From Ilyobacter_A sp963675185 (lineage in GTDB: Bacteria; Fusobacteriota; Fusobacteriia; Fusobacteriales; Fusobacteriaceae), in the NCBI GenBank assembly GCA_963675185.2, contig CAXXOH010000003.1:186001-250000 (forward strand): a stretch of DNA of 64,000 bases. Direction: 5' to 3'. Made by a program: the position numbers and the translations under genes. This document shows, piece by piece, positions 8,104 to 17,604 of the stretch. Each line of letters begins with the position of its first letter. The first letter of the stretch is position 1. The notes under the pieces were generated by a model. That model did no database searches, was not told the origin of the DNA, and worked only from the letters and a program-made list of their open reading frames with translations.

Positions 8104-10164
8104 TTACTCACTCGCATCTTCTATTATCCTTTGGGCAAGGTGTTGAGGCACCTCCTCGTATCTATAGAAATCCATGGAGAAATTCCCCCTTGCTTGTGTC
8201 ATAGACCTTAGATCTGATACATAGTTAAACATCTCACTTTGCGGCACTTCCGCCAGTACCTTCTGCTCTCCTTTACCCGTAGGTTCCATCCCCAGTATTC
8301 TGCCACGGCGCTTATTCATGTCACCCATGACCTCGCCGGTATATACTTCAGGTATAGTTATCTCCACTTTCACAATTGGTTCTAGCATTACAGGTCTAGC
8401 GTCCGGCATCCCCTTCCTGAATGCGAGTTGTGCAGCCAGTTTGAATGATAGTTCATTTGAATCCACGGTATGGTAGGACCCGTCAAAAATGGTGGCTTTT
8501 ACGTTCATCACTGGGTACCCTGCCAGTACACCTTTTTTCATTGATTCCAACAGCCCTTTCTTTACAGCAGGTATAAACTGTTTCGGAACCGATCCTCCAT
8601 GTATTTTTTCTATGAACTCAAACTCCTCCTCGCTTGGTTCAAATTTTATATAAACATCTCCGTATTGTCCTGAGCCTCCAGTTTGTTTTTTGTGTTTTCC
8701 CTGCACCTCCACACTTCCCTTTATGGTCTCACGATAGGCCACCTTAGGTTTGGTCAAGTTAACACTTACACCGAAGTTGTTCTCCAGCTTGTGTGTTATC
8801 ACCTGCAGCTGCTTTTCACCCTGTCCGCCTACAAGGAGCTGTTTTGTCTCATAATTTCTATCTATTATGAAGGTAGGGTCTTCTTCCCCTAATTTTTGAA
8901 AAGATTCGCTTATTTTTTCTTCATCATCTTTTGATTTGGGCTCTACAGCCAGGTACAAACAAGGTTTTGGCAAGGCAAGTTCAGGATATACTATTGGGTT
9001 TTCCCTGTCGCAAATAGTGTCCCCTGTTTGGGTAAACTGAAGCTTGGTTGTGGCTCCTATATCTCCAGCCCTTACTTCGTCTGTATCCAGTTGGCTTTTA
9101 CCCCTTATAAAAAAAAGGTTAGACACTCTTTCTTTTTTGCCTTTACTGCTGTTTAGAACCTCGCTGTCCTTTGTTAGTTTGCCTGAGTTTACTTTAAAAA
9201 CTGATATTTTACCTACAAATGGGTCGAATATAGTTTTAAATACTACCGCTGAAAAAGGTTCTTCTACCTCCACTTTTCTAACCACTATTTCACTAGTGTC
9301 TAGATTTTCTCCCACTCTTTCCCCTTCATTCATATCCTTTGGTGTCGGCATGTATTCATAAAGCATTTCGAAGAGAGTATGGACTCCTATTCCGGTCATG
9401 GCAGAGCCCACAAGCACCGGGACTACCTCACCCGATACAACGCCCTTCCTGAGCCCCCTGTGTATTTCTTCAGCCGTGAACTCTTCTCCGGAAAAATACT
9501 TTTCCATTAGCTCCTCGTCTGCCTCTGCCACGGCTTCGAAAAGCATGTTCCGCACATTTTCCGTATCCACTCCTTCTGGGATTTCACAGTCTAGACACTC
9601 CTTGCCGTTGTACTCTCTACCCTTCATGTCCACCACGTTTATAAACCCTCTAAAGCTTTCCTTTTCACCTATAGGGATACAAAACGGAGCGATTTTTTTG
9701 CCAAATTTTTCTTTCAACTCACTCAAGAGCTTATCATAATGCACATACCCTTTGTCCAATTTATTTATAAATATTATCTTTGGCGCCTTCCTATCCTCAA
9801 GCTGTTTCCAGGCCCTTTCCGTCCCAACCTCTACTCCTGAACTGGCATCCACCACGATGACGGCTCCTCCTGATACCCGAAGCGCCGAGATGACCTCTCC
9901 AGAAAAATCGAAATACCCTGGGGTGTCTAGGATGTTGTATTTATGCTTTTCATATTCTAGTGGTACAACTGAAGTTCCTATAGAGAAACGTCTGTGCACC
10001 TCCTCCTTGTCAAAATCAGATACCGTATTGCCGTCTTCTATTGTCCCCATCCTATTTATTGCTCCTGACGTGTACAAAAGGGCTTCCACAAGTGTAGTCT
10101 TTCCACTTCCACTGTGGCCTAAAAAAGCTATATTTCTAATCTGCTCCACCTCATAGTTTTTCAT
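8104..10164 (-). CDS. Elongation factor G-like translational GTPase
   Basis: This 686-residue protein has all EF-G domains: a GTPase domain with P-loop GHSGSGKT (16-23), DTPGYFDF (about 79-86) and NKLDKG (about 134), then domain II, domain III, a domain IV resembling the tRNA-mimicking tip (QTGGSGQYGDV) and a C-terminal domain ending near VSDLRSMTQARGNFSMDF. The catalytic PGH of canonical EF-G reads PGY here, a feature of the EF-G-like paralogue group (FusA2-like). It is therefore probably not the housekeeping factor encoded with rpsL/rpsG. Its role could be ribosome rescue, stress or specialised translocation. It is a single-gene unit with ATG 10164. No neighbour suggests a specific function. 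Confidence 0.85.
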   Translation of the reverse strand: MKNYEVEQIRNIAFLGHSGSGKTTLVEALLYTSGAINRMGTIEDGNTVSDFDKEEVHRRFSIGTSVVPLEYEKHKYNILDTPGYFDFSGEVISALRVSGGAVIVVDASSGVEVGTERAWKQLEDRKAPKIIFINKLDKGYVHYDKLLSELKEKFGKKIAPFCIPIGEKESFRGFINVVDMKGREYNGKECLDCEIPEGVDTENVRNMLFEAVAEADEELMEKYFSGEEFTAEEIHRGLRKGVVSGEVVPVLVGSAMTGIGVHTLFEMLYEYMPTPKDMNEGERVGENLDTSEIVVRKVEVEEPFSAVVFKTIFDPFVGKISVFKVNSGKLTKDSEVLNSSKGKKERVSNLFFIRGKSQLDTDEVRAGDIGATTKLQFTQTGDTICDRENPIVYPELALPKPCLYLAVEPKSKDDEEKISESFQKLGEEDPTFIIDRNYETKQLLVGGQGEKQLQVITHKLENNFGVSVNLTKPKVAYRETIKGSVEVQGKHKKQTGGSGQYGDVYIKFEPSEEEFEFIEKIHGGSVPKQFIPAVKKGLLESMKKGVLAGYPVMNVKATIFDGSYHTVDSNELSFKLAAQLAFRKGMPDARPVMLEPIVKVEITIPEVYTGEVMGDMNKRRGRILGMEPTGKGEQKVLAEVPQSEMFNYVSDLRSMTQARGNFSMDFYRYEEVPQHLAQRIIEDASE

Positions 10165-10420
10165 GTTTCATTCCCCCAAACTTTTTTAAGTTTCACTGTT
10201 CGTCTTAGTTTTAATATATGGGGATTGAGCTTTTTTCCTTTACAGAAACTCATTTAAATATAAACTATTAAGATACAAATAACTCTAAGCTTTTTTAAGC
10301 AGTAAAATATTTTATCCTATTTGCTAGGCTCATCTCCATAATTTATTCATGATATTCTGTTGAATTTCCAAATTGATCATAAATTTTTTTTGAACACATA
10401 ATTTTACAGAATTTTTAAAC

Positions 10421-10560
10421 ATAAATTCTATAAAGAAAATACTCTAAAATAAAAATAATTTTTATCGCGAATTTTCATACATTATGCCGATTAGTTAAAA
10501 TCTTTAAGCAAATTTTTATTATACTTAAAATTTTCTTTTTTCACTCACAGATGACCTCAA
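10421..10560. repeat. Dispersed intergenic repeat, degenerate copy C
   Basis: Within the gene-free gap 10165-10612, the string CTCTAAAATAAAAATAATTT followed by TTATCGCGAATTTTC, and then AAGCAAATTTTTATTATACTTAAAA, parallels the repeat at 42930-43225 (CTAAAATAAAAATAATTTTT, GTCACGAATCTTC, TAAAGCTCTATTGTACCTAAAA). The remainder of the gap is AT-rich with no gene seen. Confidence 0.5.
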
Positions 10561-10612
10561 TTTTTTTCAGATATTGTTTATGCATGCAATATTTAAATTT
10601 TAATGAGTTATA

Positions 10613-11920
10613 TCAATCCAAGAGTAACCCTGCGGCTTTTTTCAAGCTGGCAATACTAATACTGTAATCATAAAATGACTGTATATAGTTGGTTTTAGAT
10701 TTGGTAAGTGCCACCTGATAATCAAGTAGTTCCAAACTTGTAGAAAAACCGGTTTTATATTTCAGCACTGCAAGTCTGTAATCTTCTTGGGCCTTCTCCA
10801 ATATTTTTTCACTGACAGCAATCCTTTTGTTTGCCTCTTGGGTTTCAAGATATGCTTTCCTTACTTGAAAATCTATGGAATCCTTAGTCTGTTTTATTAT
10901 TTCTTCAGCTTTTCCAGACTTTGCACGAGCTTGATTAATACGTGCGTCCGTCTGTCCTGAGTCATAAAAATCCCATTCGGCGGCAACACCTATCGACCAG
11001 TTTGCATTATTTGTCCCAGGATATCTATCATCGTTTTCAGAAAAAGCCATTTCGAAATTTAAAGAGGGAAGTTTTTCGCTCCTGGCTATGTCGATCTCTT
11101 TTTCGGCCACTTGAGAATTTATCCTTGCCTGCACCAGTTCCGGACGAGTTATCTCGGCACAATTGAGGTATTCTTCTAAAGTTTTTCCTAGTTCTTCGTG
11201 AACTAGGTTATCGCTTACGTATAAAGGCGTATAAAGAGGCTGGCCGACTATGTTGTTTAGTGCGTATCTTGCCAGCTCAACGTCATTTTCTGCTTTGATG
11301 AGGCTTTGTTCTGTACTTGCCAGTTCTACCTCTACATGGAGGATGTCTATCTTGGCTGCTGTTCCTGTATTATAAAATTTCTCTACAATTTGCAGGTGTT
11401 CTTTTAGAAGTCCGACGGTTTCCTCGGCCAGATCTTTAAGGAGTATCGCTTTTAGAAGCCCGTAGTAGGCACTGGCTGTCTCAAACTGTACCTGTTGCTT
11501 TACTTTGATGATGTTTATTTCATTGCTATCCAGATTCAGCTCAGCCCGTGCGATGTTCCCCTGGGTTCTCCCACCTGTATACAATGGGATAGAAAATAAA
11601 ATGGTGTTGTCAACGCGGGCTGTCTTATCTTTGTATGATTCGGGAAGAGGCTGGGATGGATCTGGTTCGTAGTATCTGGCAGTGGCTTTGTAAGAAAGAA
11701 CAGGGAGCTCACTGCTTTTAGCTTCTTTCTCTGCCCAATAGGCCTGATTTTTACCTGCTTCCGCTATTTTGATTGAAGAGTTGTTTTTAAATGCTAAGTT
11801 TATAAGTTCTGGCAAAGTCACCTGCGTATCTAGTGCATCTGTAGCAAAGATATTTCCTGTTATAAAAGAGGTCATTGCAAGAATAATATAAAACCGGACA
11901 TATCTGTGTTTTATTACCAT
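10613..11920 (-). CDS. TolC-family outer-membrane efflux protein
   Basis: This is a 435-residue outer-membrane channel component with a signal peptide (MVIKHRYVRFYIILAMTSFITGNIFA). It has the duplicated OEP layout: two long heptad-rich helical hairpins, the first around 'YYGLLKAILLKDLAEETVGLLKEH' and the second around 'YLETQEANKRIAVSEKILEKAQED', each next to short beta segments. Length is typical of TolC. The start at 11920 was chosen over a GTG at 11929 because of the upstream AGAAAGAAGTGG. It is the last gene of the HlyD-ATPase-ATPase-permease set, 34-42 bases behind the permease, and should complete a three-part export path from cytoplasm to outside. The exported substrate is unknown. Confidence 0.88.
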   Translation of the reverse strand: MVIKHRYVRFYIILAMTSFITGNIFATDALDTQVTLPELINLAFKNNSSIKIAEAGKNQAYWAEKEAKSSELPVLSYKATARYYEPDPSQPLPESYKDKTARVDNTILFSIPLYTGGRTQGNIARAELNLDSNEINIIKVKQQVQFETASAYYGLLKAILLKDLAEETVGLLKEHLQIVEKFYNTGTAAKIDILHVEVELASTEQSLIKAENDVELARYALNNIVGQPLYTPLYVSDNLVHEELGKTLEEYLNCAEITRPELVQARINSQVAEKEIDIARSEKLPSLNFEMAFSENDDRYPGTNNANWSIGVAAEWDFYDSGQTDARINQARAKSGKAEEIIKQTKDSIDFQVRKAYLETQEANKRIAVSEKILEKAQEDYRLAVLKYKTGFSTSLELLDYQVALTKSKTNYIQSFYDYSISIASLKKAAGLLLD

Positions 11921-11962
11921 TAATACCACTTCTTTCTAGAATAATTTTAATACATTCCATTA

Positions 11963-13084
11963 TCAAACAAGCTTTTTTTTGAACTTTAAAATACTTATGC
12001 TCAGCATCACTATAATAAATGTGAGCAATGCAAAGGTCTGAGACCAGAGATAGTTTATCCCGATACCCTTCAGGATAATTCCCCTCAAAATTTCAAGATA
12101 AAACGAGATTGGGAGGAGGTTTCCCAAAACGTTGAACAGCAGCGGCATAGATTCCCTGGGAAACATAAACCCGGATAAAAGCATGCTTGGAAGAAAAATA
12201 AAAACTGACATCTGCATTGCCTGCATCTGAGTTTTGGCAAAGTTAGAGATCATTATCCCCAAGGTGAGAGATGCGACAATAAATAGAGATGTGAGCAGGT
12301 ACAATAGCCCCAGGCTGCCCCTCATGGGGATGTCAAACACCAGTATACCTACTATCAACGCCAGAGTCATCTGAATATAACCCAAAAGGACATAGGGTAT
12401 AATCTTTCCCAACATCAGCTCATAGGATTTTATTGGGGTAACAATGAGCTGCTCCATTGTACCCTGTTCTCTTTCCCGGACAATTGCCATGGAAGTTATC
12501 ATCACCATCGTTAAGGTAATGACCACCCCCAAAATTCCAGGAACCATATAGAATGCTGAGATAAAATCAGGATTATACCAGGGTCGGATACGTATGTCAT
12601 AGGCATTAACGTTAATAGAAGCTGGTCCTGGTATTTTTTTCAGTAAAAGTTCTTTGGACTTCATCTGCGAAATTAGCTGAGCTGAACTGATTGCAGATGA
12701 GGCGGTCAAAGAGTCGGATGCGTCAACTATCATTTGTACTGCAGCATTTCTACCGTGTTTAAGGTTTTTAGAGAAATCCGGTGGAATTATAATTCCTGCC
12801 TTAGCCTCTCCTCGGTCAATAAGTTCGGTAATTTCTTCATAGCTGTGCACAATATATTTAATATCAAAATATCCGCTGGCTTCAAGAGAGGACAGGAGAT
12901 CTCTCCCTTCCTGCTGTAAAGATTGGTCATATACAGCGGTGGCCAGGTGCTTAACATCAGTATTGATGGCAAATCCGAAAAGGAGGAGCTGAATTACTGG
13001 AATGGCAACCATCATAGCAAAAGTCAATCTGTCACGGCTCATTTGTATGAATTCTTTTTTTAATAGTGCAGTTAGGCGAGTCAT
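11963..13084 (-). CDS. ABC-2 type exporter permease (YbhR/YhhJ-like)
   Basis: This is a 373-residue inner-membrane permease. One membrane helix near residues 20-45 is followed by a large extracytoplasmic domain (about 50-170, 'AVYDQSLQQEGRDLLSSLEAS') and five C-terminal helices from 'FYMVPGILGVVITLTMVM' on, with the family motif 'REREQGTMEQLIVTPIKSYELMLGKIIPY'. This is the layout of YbhS/YbhR/YhhJ drug and large-molecule exporters. It overlaps the preceding ATPase gene by four bases. Only one permease gene is present beside two ATPases, whereas the E. coli YbhGFSR system has two permeases, so a homodimer or a partner elsewhere must be assumed. Confidence 0.88.
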   Translation of the reverse strand: MTRLTALLKKEFIQMSRDRLTFAMMVAIPVIQLLLFGFAINTDVKHLATAVYDQSLQQEGRDLLSSLEASGYFDIKYIVHSYEEITELIDRGEAKAGIIIPPDFSKNLKHGRNAAVQMIVDASDSLTASSAISSAQLISQMKSKELLLKKIPGPASINVNAYDIRIRPWYNPDFISAFYMVPGILGVVITLTMVMITSMAIVREREQGTMEQLIVTPIKSYELMLGKIIPYVLLGYIQMTLALIVGILVFDIPMRGSLGLLYLLTSLFIVASLTLGIMISNFAKTQMQAMQMSVFIFLPSMLLSGFMFPRESMPLLFNVLGNLLPISFYLEILRGIILKGIGINYLWSQTFALLTFIIVMLSISILKFKKKLV

Positions 13085-13986
13085 AGGATCAACTCCTTGC
13101 GGCTGAGTTTTACTAGATATACAAATACATCTTCCAAAGTTGGAGAGATTGTCTCATAGAGATAATCTTTAAAATCTGATAAGTTTTCAGGCAGAGCCAG
13201 AATATGGAGGCCATCACCGAAAACGTACGCATCCAGATAACGGAGTTTTTTATCTTTAATCTCTTCAAGGAGTGCCATAGGCTCTTGAGAGTGGATTTCA
13301 AGCAAAGTTTCTTTTATAGTTTGCTTAATTTCAGCTGGAGATCCAGTTGTGATGAGACTTCCTTCAAAAATAAAGCCAATTGTATCGCAGTGCTCCGCTT
13401 CATCCATAAAGTGGGTAGTAACCATGACTGTAGTCCCGTTTGAAGCAAGCTGGTAAATTATATCCCAGAACATCCTTCTGGATTTCGGATCGACCCCTCC
13501 TGTTGGTTCATCGAGAAAAAGTATAGGAGGTTTATGAAGTATCGAACAACCGAGAGCAAGCCTCTGCTTCCAGCCTCCCGAAAGATTTGCAGTTATCTCG
13601 TTTTCACGGCCCTCGAGATTAGCCATTTTGATCATTTCTTCAATCCGCTTATATTTTATTTCAGGATTTAGACTATATAAACCGGCATAAAACTCCAGAT
13701 TTTCATAAACGGTTAGGTCATTGTACAGGCTAAATTTTTGAGACATATAGCCTATCATGGATTTGATTTTTTCAGAATCTTTTTGAATGTCAATTCCCAG
13801 TATCTTTCCTGTTCCGGAAGTAGGTTCTAAGATACCGCAGAGCATTCTGATGGTAGTGGACTTTCCCGAGCCGTTGGGTCCTAGAAATCCATAGATGTTT
13901 CCCGGTTTTATACTGAAGCTGACTTGATTCACTGCTATGAAATCTCCAAAAGCCTTAGTTAAATTATTTATTTCAACTGCATTCAT
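13081..13986 (-). CDS. ABC exporter ATP-binding protein (second ATPase)
   Basis: This is a 301-residue ABC ATPase of the ABC-2 exporter type. It has Walker A GPNGSGKST (about 36-44), Q-loop 'SQKFSLYNDLTVYENL', signature LSGGWKQRLALG, Walker B ILFLDEPTGGVD and switch His in TTHFMDEAEHCD. The signature LSGGW differs slightly from the usual LSGGM/Q. The C-terminal 80 residues end 'TLEDVFVYLVKLSRKEL', the usual tail of this class. It overlaps both neighbours by four bases (ATGA), so translation of the three genes is coupled. It likely pairs with the ATPase at 13983-14894; together they correspond to the two halves of the fused YbhF protein. Confidence 0.9.
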   Translation of the reverse strand: MNAVEINNLTKAFGDFIAVNQVSFSIKPGNIYGFLGPNGSGKSTTIRMLCGILEPTSGTGKILGIDIQKDSEKIKSMIGYMSQKFSLYNDLTVYENLEFYAGLYSLNPEIKYKRIEEMIKMANLEGRENEITANLSGGWKQRLALGCSILHKPPILFLDEPTGGVDPKSRRMFWDIIYQLASNGTTVMVTTHFMDEAEHCDTIGFIFEGSLITTGSPAEIKQTIKETLLEIHSQEPMALLEEIKDKKLRYLDAYVFGDGLHILALPENLSDFKDYLYETISPTLEDVFVYLVKLSRKELIL

Positions 13987-14894
13987 GATGAGCTCACCTC
14001 TTCTGCTAGGGCCACAAAGATATCTTCCATGGTGGGTAAAGTTTCCCTTAGAGAAAGTACTGGTAAACCGGCTTTTATCAGAATATCTTTCACTATTTCA
14101 GCTGCATATTCTGGGTTATTTACAACCAGATGATATTTTTCACCAAAGGCATTTATGTCTATTATCTCAGGACAGTTGACAAGATACGGTCTAACAGATT
14201 TGCTGGGAACAGTGAGTTCAAGTACATGATATGGGTAACTGCCCTTTAGTGTTTTTGGAGAATCACAGGTTATTATTTTCCCGTGATTCATAAATGCAAT
14301 TCGTGTGCATAGTTCTGCCTCATCCATGTATGGGGTAGATATAACTATGGTCATTCCCTCTCTATTTAACTTATATAGCAACTGCCAGAATTCCCTTCTT
14401 GATACGGGGTCTACCCCAGTAGTTGGCTCATCGAGAAAAAAAAGTTTCGGCTTATGCATAAGCCCTGCGGCTAGGGAGAGTTTTTTTTTCATTCCACCTG
14501 AGAGATCTCCGGCCAGCCTGTGTTTGAATTGTAGGAGGTTGGTAAAACCCAGTGTCTCATCGGCAAGTTTTTCTATATTTTCTTTTGAAGCGCCATACAT
14601 GGCTCCGATAAATCTGATATTTTCAATTACAGTTAGGTCGCTATATAGGCTGAATTTCTGCGGTATATACCCAAGATAGGGTTTTAGATCTTCTACTTTA
14701 CTCTGCCCCATGACCTCTATTGTGCCGCTGTCTTTTGTCAGGAGTTCTAAAATTAGCCTTATGGCGGTAGTTTTCCCAGCTCCGTCGGGACCTACTATTC
14801 CAAATATTTCCCCCTCGTCTATGACCAGATCAATACTATCCACCGCAGTTAGTGTACCAAATTTCTTCGAGACGTTTTTCAACGAAATTATCAT
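13983..14894 (-). CDS. ABC exporter ATP-binding protein (first ATPase)
   Basis: This is a 303-residue ABC ATPase with Walker A GPDGAGKTT (about 36-44), 'PQKFSLYSDLTVIENI', signature LSGGMKKKLSLA, Walker B LFFLDEPTTGVD and a switch region 'VISTPYMDEAELC' in which the usual His is replaced by Pro-Tyr. The second ATPase keeps the His. One degenerate and one intact switch residue is common in asymmetric ABC pairs, so the two proteins probably form a heterodimer with unequal sites. The gene overlaps the HlyD-type gene and the next ATPase by four bases each. Confidence 0.9.
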   Translation of the reverse strand: MIISLKNVSKKFGTLTAVDSIDLVIDEGEIFGIVGPDGAGKTTAIRLILELLTKDSGTIEVMGQSKVEDLKPYLGYIPQKFSLYSDLTVIENIRFIGAMYGASKENIEKLADETLGFTNLLQFKHRLAGDLSGGMKKKLSLAAGLMHKPKLFFLDEPTTGVDPVSRREFWQLLYKLNREGMTIVISTPYMDEAELCTRIAFMNHGKIITCDSPKTLKGSYPYHVLELTVPSKSVRPYLVNCPEIIDINAFGEKYHLVVNNPEYAAEIVKDILIKAGLPVLSLRETLPTMEDIFVALAEEVSSS

Positions 14895-15859
14895 TTTAGC
14901 ACCACGTCCGCAGGCATTCCCGGTTTAAGAATCCCATCTTTGTTTTCCACTTTTACTTTTACAGCAAATACAAGATTGGCCCGTTCACGCTGGGTGAGAG
15001 TCTGGCGTGGAGTAAATTCAGCTGTCTGGCTTATCTCTTTGATAGTACCCTTAAAAATTTTATCCGGGTATGAATCAATTTTGACATCTGCATTCTCCCC
15101 GAGTTTTATAAGTCCCAACTGTGAGGAAGCAACATAAACCTTAACCCAGCAATCACTTAGATCTGCAATGGTATATACCGGTGATCCTATAGCTACAAAT
15201 TCACCGTTTTCGTAATTTTTAGTGAGGATTGTGCCATTTATCGGGTTTGTTAAAATTGTGTCTTCCAGTATAGAACGGCTGATCTCAAGAATAGACTTGC
15301 TTCTTTCAACCTCTTTTTCCTGTGCATCGATGAGATCTGGACGAGTACCTTCCTCTACAAGGCTGAGGCGCTCCCTGGTAGAAGCAAGAGAATTAAACGC
15401 CACATCCAGTTCAGATTTAATGTTTTCAAATGATTGAGATGAAATACCACCCTGTTCATATAGCGTTTTATATCTATTGTAATCTGACTTGGTTTTTTCA
15501 TAGACTGATTCGGAAGATTTTACTGATGCTTGAGCTTCGGCCAGCTCCTGAATTCTTGGACCTTTTTTCATATCTGCAAGCTGGAACTGGGCTTTTTTAA
15601 GGGAAGCCTCATCCCTCAGCACTTGGATTCTCAAATCTGGACGGGATATTTTGGCCACTACAACTCCCTGCTCTACAGTGTCTCCGGATTCATAGATGAC
15701 CTCTTTTAAATATCCACTTACTTTGGTTGTGATATCTACCTGGGTTACTTCTATGGTTCCAGTAGCAGTTATGCCGGTCTCTTTATTCCAGTAAAGCTTG
15801 TACAAGGTTAGGGCTATCAACAAAATAAAAACTACCCCTGCAACAATAAATTTTTTCAT
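14891..15859 (-). CDS. HlyD/YbhG-type periplasmic adaptor protein
   Basis: This 322-residue membrane-fusion protein would link the ABC permease to the TolC channel. An N-terminal membrane anchor (MKKFIVAGVVFILLIALTLY) is followed by a lipoyl-like half ('VDITTKVSGYLKEVIYESGDTV'), a coiled-coil hairpin (about 85-190, 'LADMKKGPRIQELAEAQASV'), the second lipoyl half ('TNPINGTILTKNYENGEFV') and a beta-barrel ending 'LKPGMPADVVLK'. The ATG at 15859 directly follows AGGAGGTTTTAAA and is preferred over an upstream in-frame codon at 15886. It is the first gene of the exporter operon. No regulator gene lies upstream. Confidence 0.88.
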   Translation of the reverse strand: MKKFIVAGVVFILLIALTLYKLYWNKETGITATGTIEVTQVDITTKVSGYLKEVIYESGDTVEQGVVVAKISRPDLRIQVLRDEASLKKAQFQLADMKKGPRIQELAEAQASVKSSESVYEKTKSDYNRYKTLYEQGGISSQSFENIKSELDVAFNSLASTRERLSLVEEGTRPDLIDAQEKEVERSKSILEISRSILEDTILTNPINGTILTKNYENGEFVAIGSPVYTIADLSDCWVKVYVASSQLGLIKLGENADVKIDSYPDKIFKGTIKEISQTAEFTPRQTLTQRERANLVFAVKVKVENKDGILKPGMPADVVLK

Positions 15860-16351
15860 TTTAAAACCTCCTGATTGTACAATCATAAATGATTATTTTA
15901 TAGTTTGCTGATTTTTAACAGTAATAGTTTTATTTTTTCAAGGCATAGTGTTTTAAGATATCGTCAGTTTTAACCGGATTTCTGCATGTTTCTCCGGCTA
16001 TATTCAGGTTTATCCAAAAGTGGAAGATACTCTTTACTCATAAATCCATCCATATTTTAGTCATATCTCGATATTAACCCTTACGAATAAGGCAGAAAAC
16101 ATTTGTAATAAAACCACAATATTACCTTACTGTATTTTTATAAAAAACCTCTATTAATTGCCATGTGCATTGGTAAAATTAGCATTAAAAATAAAAAAAC
16201 GTATCCCTAAAAATAACTATTATAAAAATCTAAGTTTCACCTTAAAACCACGTAAATTCAGAAACCTTCTTTTCCCAGATAGGAAGTTTTTTTCTTCCTG
16301 CTTTTCTCTGCAATTTTGACCAGATATCGCGGCTAATAGATATTTCCTATC

Positions 16352-16460
16352 TTTACAGAGAAAAACTCTAAAATAAGAATAATTTTCTGTCATGAATCTT
16401 AGTGTGTCACTGGAATTATCTAAGAATTTTAAGCAAAGCTCCGCATGCCTAAAATTTTAT
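16352..16460. repeat. Dispersed intergenic repeat, degenerate copy D
   Basis: In the gene-free gap 15860-16518, the blocks CTCTAAAATAAGAATAATTT, GTCATGAATCTTAGTGTGTCA and TTTAAGCAAAGCTC ... CCTAAAA parallel the same ordered blocks at 42950-43075. The rest of the gap (15887-16350) is AT-rich and may hold fragments of an old gene in minus-strand frames, but none can be named. Confidence 0.5.
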
Positions 16461-16465
16461 TTTTT

Positions 16466-16507
16466 TACAAAAAATTGAAAAGCTGCTAATGCGGTTTTTA
16501 GCAGCTT
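16466..16507 (-). terminator. Terminator at the end of the nif cluster
   Basis: A 10-bp stem (AAGCTGCTAA, 16480-16489, with TTAGCAGCTT, 16498-16507) is followed on the minus strand by TTCAATTTTTTG. It lies just beyond the nifV stop and probably ends the long nif transcript. Confidence 0.8.
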
Positions 16508-16518
16508 CCCCTCTATAA

Positions 16519-17604
16519 TTAAAGATAATACAGGATGTTGTTATCCAGGTATTCACCATCCCGTAGTTTTTTCAAAATGTTTACTACCTTGTCGTTGTCA
16601 AATTTTATACCTCTTTTTTCAAGCTCGTTTTTTACTGCAGCTTTACCGGAGGTTTTCCCCAACACGAACTTAGATTCACGCCCCAGTTCTGAAGGTGATA
16701 TATATTCGTAGGTTCTACTATCTTTTATAAGTCCGTCAACATGTATCCCAGATTCATGAGAAAATACCTCTTCCCCCACTATCGGCTTGTTTCTTGCAAG
16801 CATTATTCCCGAAGCTGACTCCACTAGCTTTGATAGTTTTGGGAGAGCCTTTATGTCAATATCTGTCTCACAATTTTCTATGTACTTTAAACTCATCACA
16901 ACTTCCTCTAAAGATGCATTCCCTGCTCTCTCTCCTATGCCGTTTACGGTGCTGCTGATGTATCTTGCGCCAGCTCTGTATGCTGCTAGGGAGTTGGCTG
17001 TGGCCATCCCAAAGTCATTATGTCCGTGGAAGTCTATATCGATGTTGATTTTAGCCTTTATCTTTTTTATGTTTTCATAAACTCTGAATGGATCAAGTGC
17101 ACTCACAGTATCCGCATAGCGGACCCTTGAAGCGCCTAACTTTTCAGCGAGCTTATAGAATTTTATTAAAAAATCTAAATCTGTTCTCGAGGCATCCTCG
17201 GCCCCTACTGAGACTTTTGCCCCCTTTTTTATGGCGTAAGAGACTACCTCTCTTAATTTGTCCATAATCCACTTTCTGTCTTTTCTAAGCTTCCCGTATA
17301 TATGGATGTCTGAAGTAGGCGCCGATATATGGATATTGGATACCCCTGTTTCTAGTGATCTATCAACATCAACCTTTGAAAGGCGGTTCCAGGTCAAAAG
17401 TTCTGCATTTAACTTTAAACTGTTTATCTCCCTTATTATATCTATCTCTTTTTCACCCATTGCTGGTATACCGACCTCAATTACTCTAACTCCGGCTTTA
17501 TCCAGACTTTTGGCTATTTCTAACTTCTCTTTTTTTGTGAAGCTAACGCCGGCTGTCTGCTCACCGTCTCTTAATGTTGTGTCTAGTATATAAAAGTCAT
17601 TCAT
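16519..17604 (-). CDS. nifV: Homocitrate synthase
   Basis: This 361-residue enzyme condenses acetyl-CoA with 2-oxoglutarate to give (R)-homocitrate, the organic ligand of FeMo-cofactor. It shows the DRE-TIM metallolyase signature TTLRDGEQTAGVSF near the N-terminus with the metal-binding Asp, the 'GHNDFGMATANSLAA' motif with the HxH-type metal site (DFHGHND), and 'VNGIGERAGNASLEEVVMSLKY'. Length fits NifV and is shorter than isopropylmalate synthase, which has a C-terminal regulatory domain that is absent here. ATG 17604 follows GAGGTGTTTTGAT. It is the last gene of the nif cluster, 107 bases behind the MORN-like gene, with a terminator after it. Confidence 0.93.
   Translation of the reverse strand: MNDFYILDTTLRDGEQTAGVSFTKKEKLEIAKSLDKAGVRVIEVGIPAMGEKEIDIIREINSLKLNAELLTWNRLSKVDVDRSLETGVSNIHISAPTSDIHIYGKLRKDRKWIMDKLREVVSYAIKKGAKVSVGAEDASRTDLDFLIKFYKLAEKLGASRVRYADTVSALDPFRVYENIKKIKAKINIDIDFHGHNDFGMATANSLAAYRAGARYISSTVNGIGERAGNASLEEVVMSLKYIENCETDIDIKALPKLSKLVESASGIMLARNKPIVGEEVFSHESGIHVDGLIKDSRTYEYISPSELGRESKFVLGKTSGKAAVKNELEKRGIKFDNDKVVNILKKLRDGEYLDNNILYYL

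Noticed and set aside
9044..9739. Plus-strand open frames opposite the EF-G-like gene
   Set aside because: They are shadows of the minus-strand gene, with no ribosome sites and low-complexity Ser/Leu-rich products.
15925..16110. Possible gene remnant upstream of the HlyD-type gene
   Set aside because: Only short protein-like strings in different frames; no family could be recognised, so it is left as spacer.
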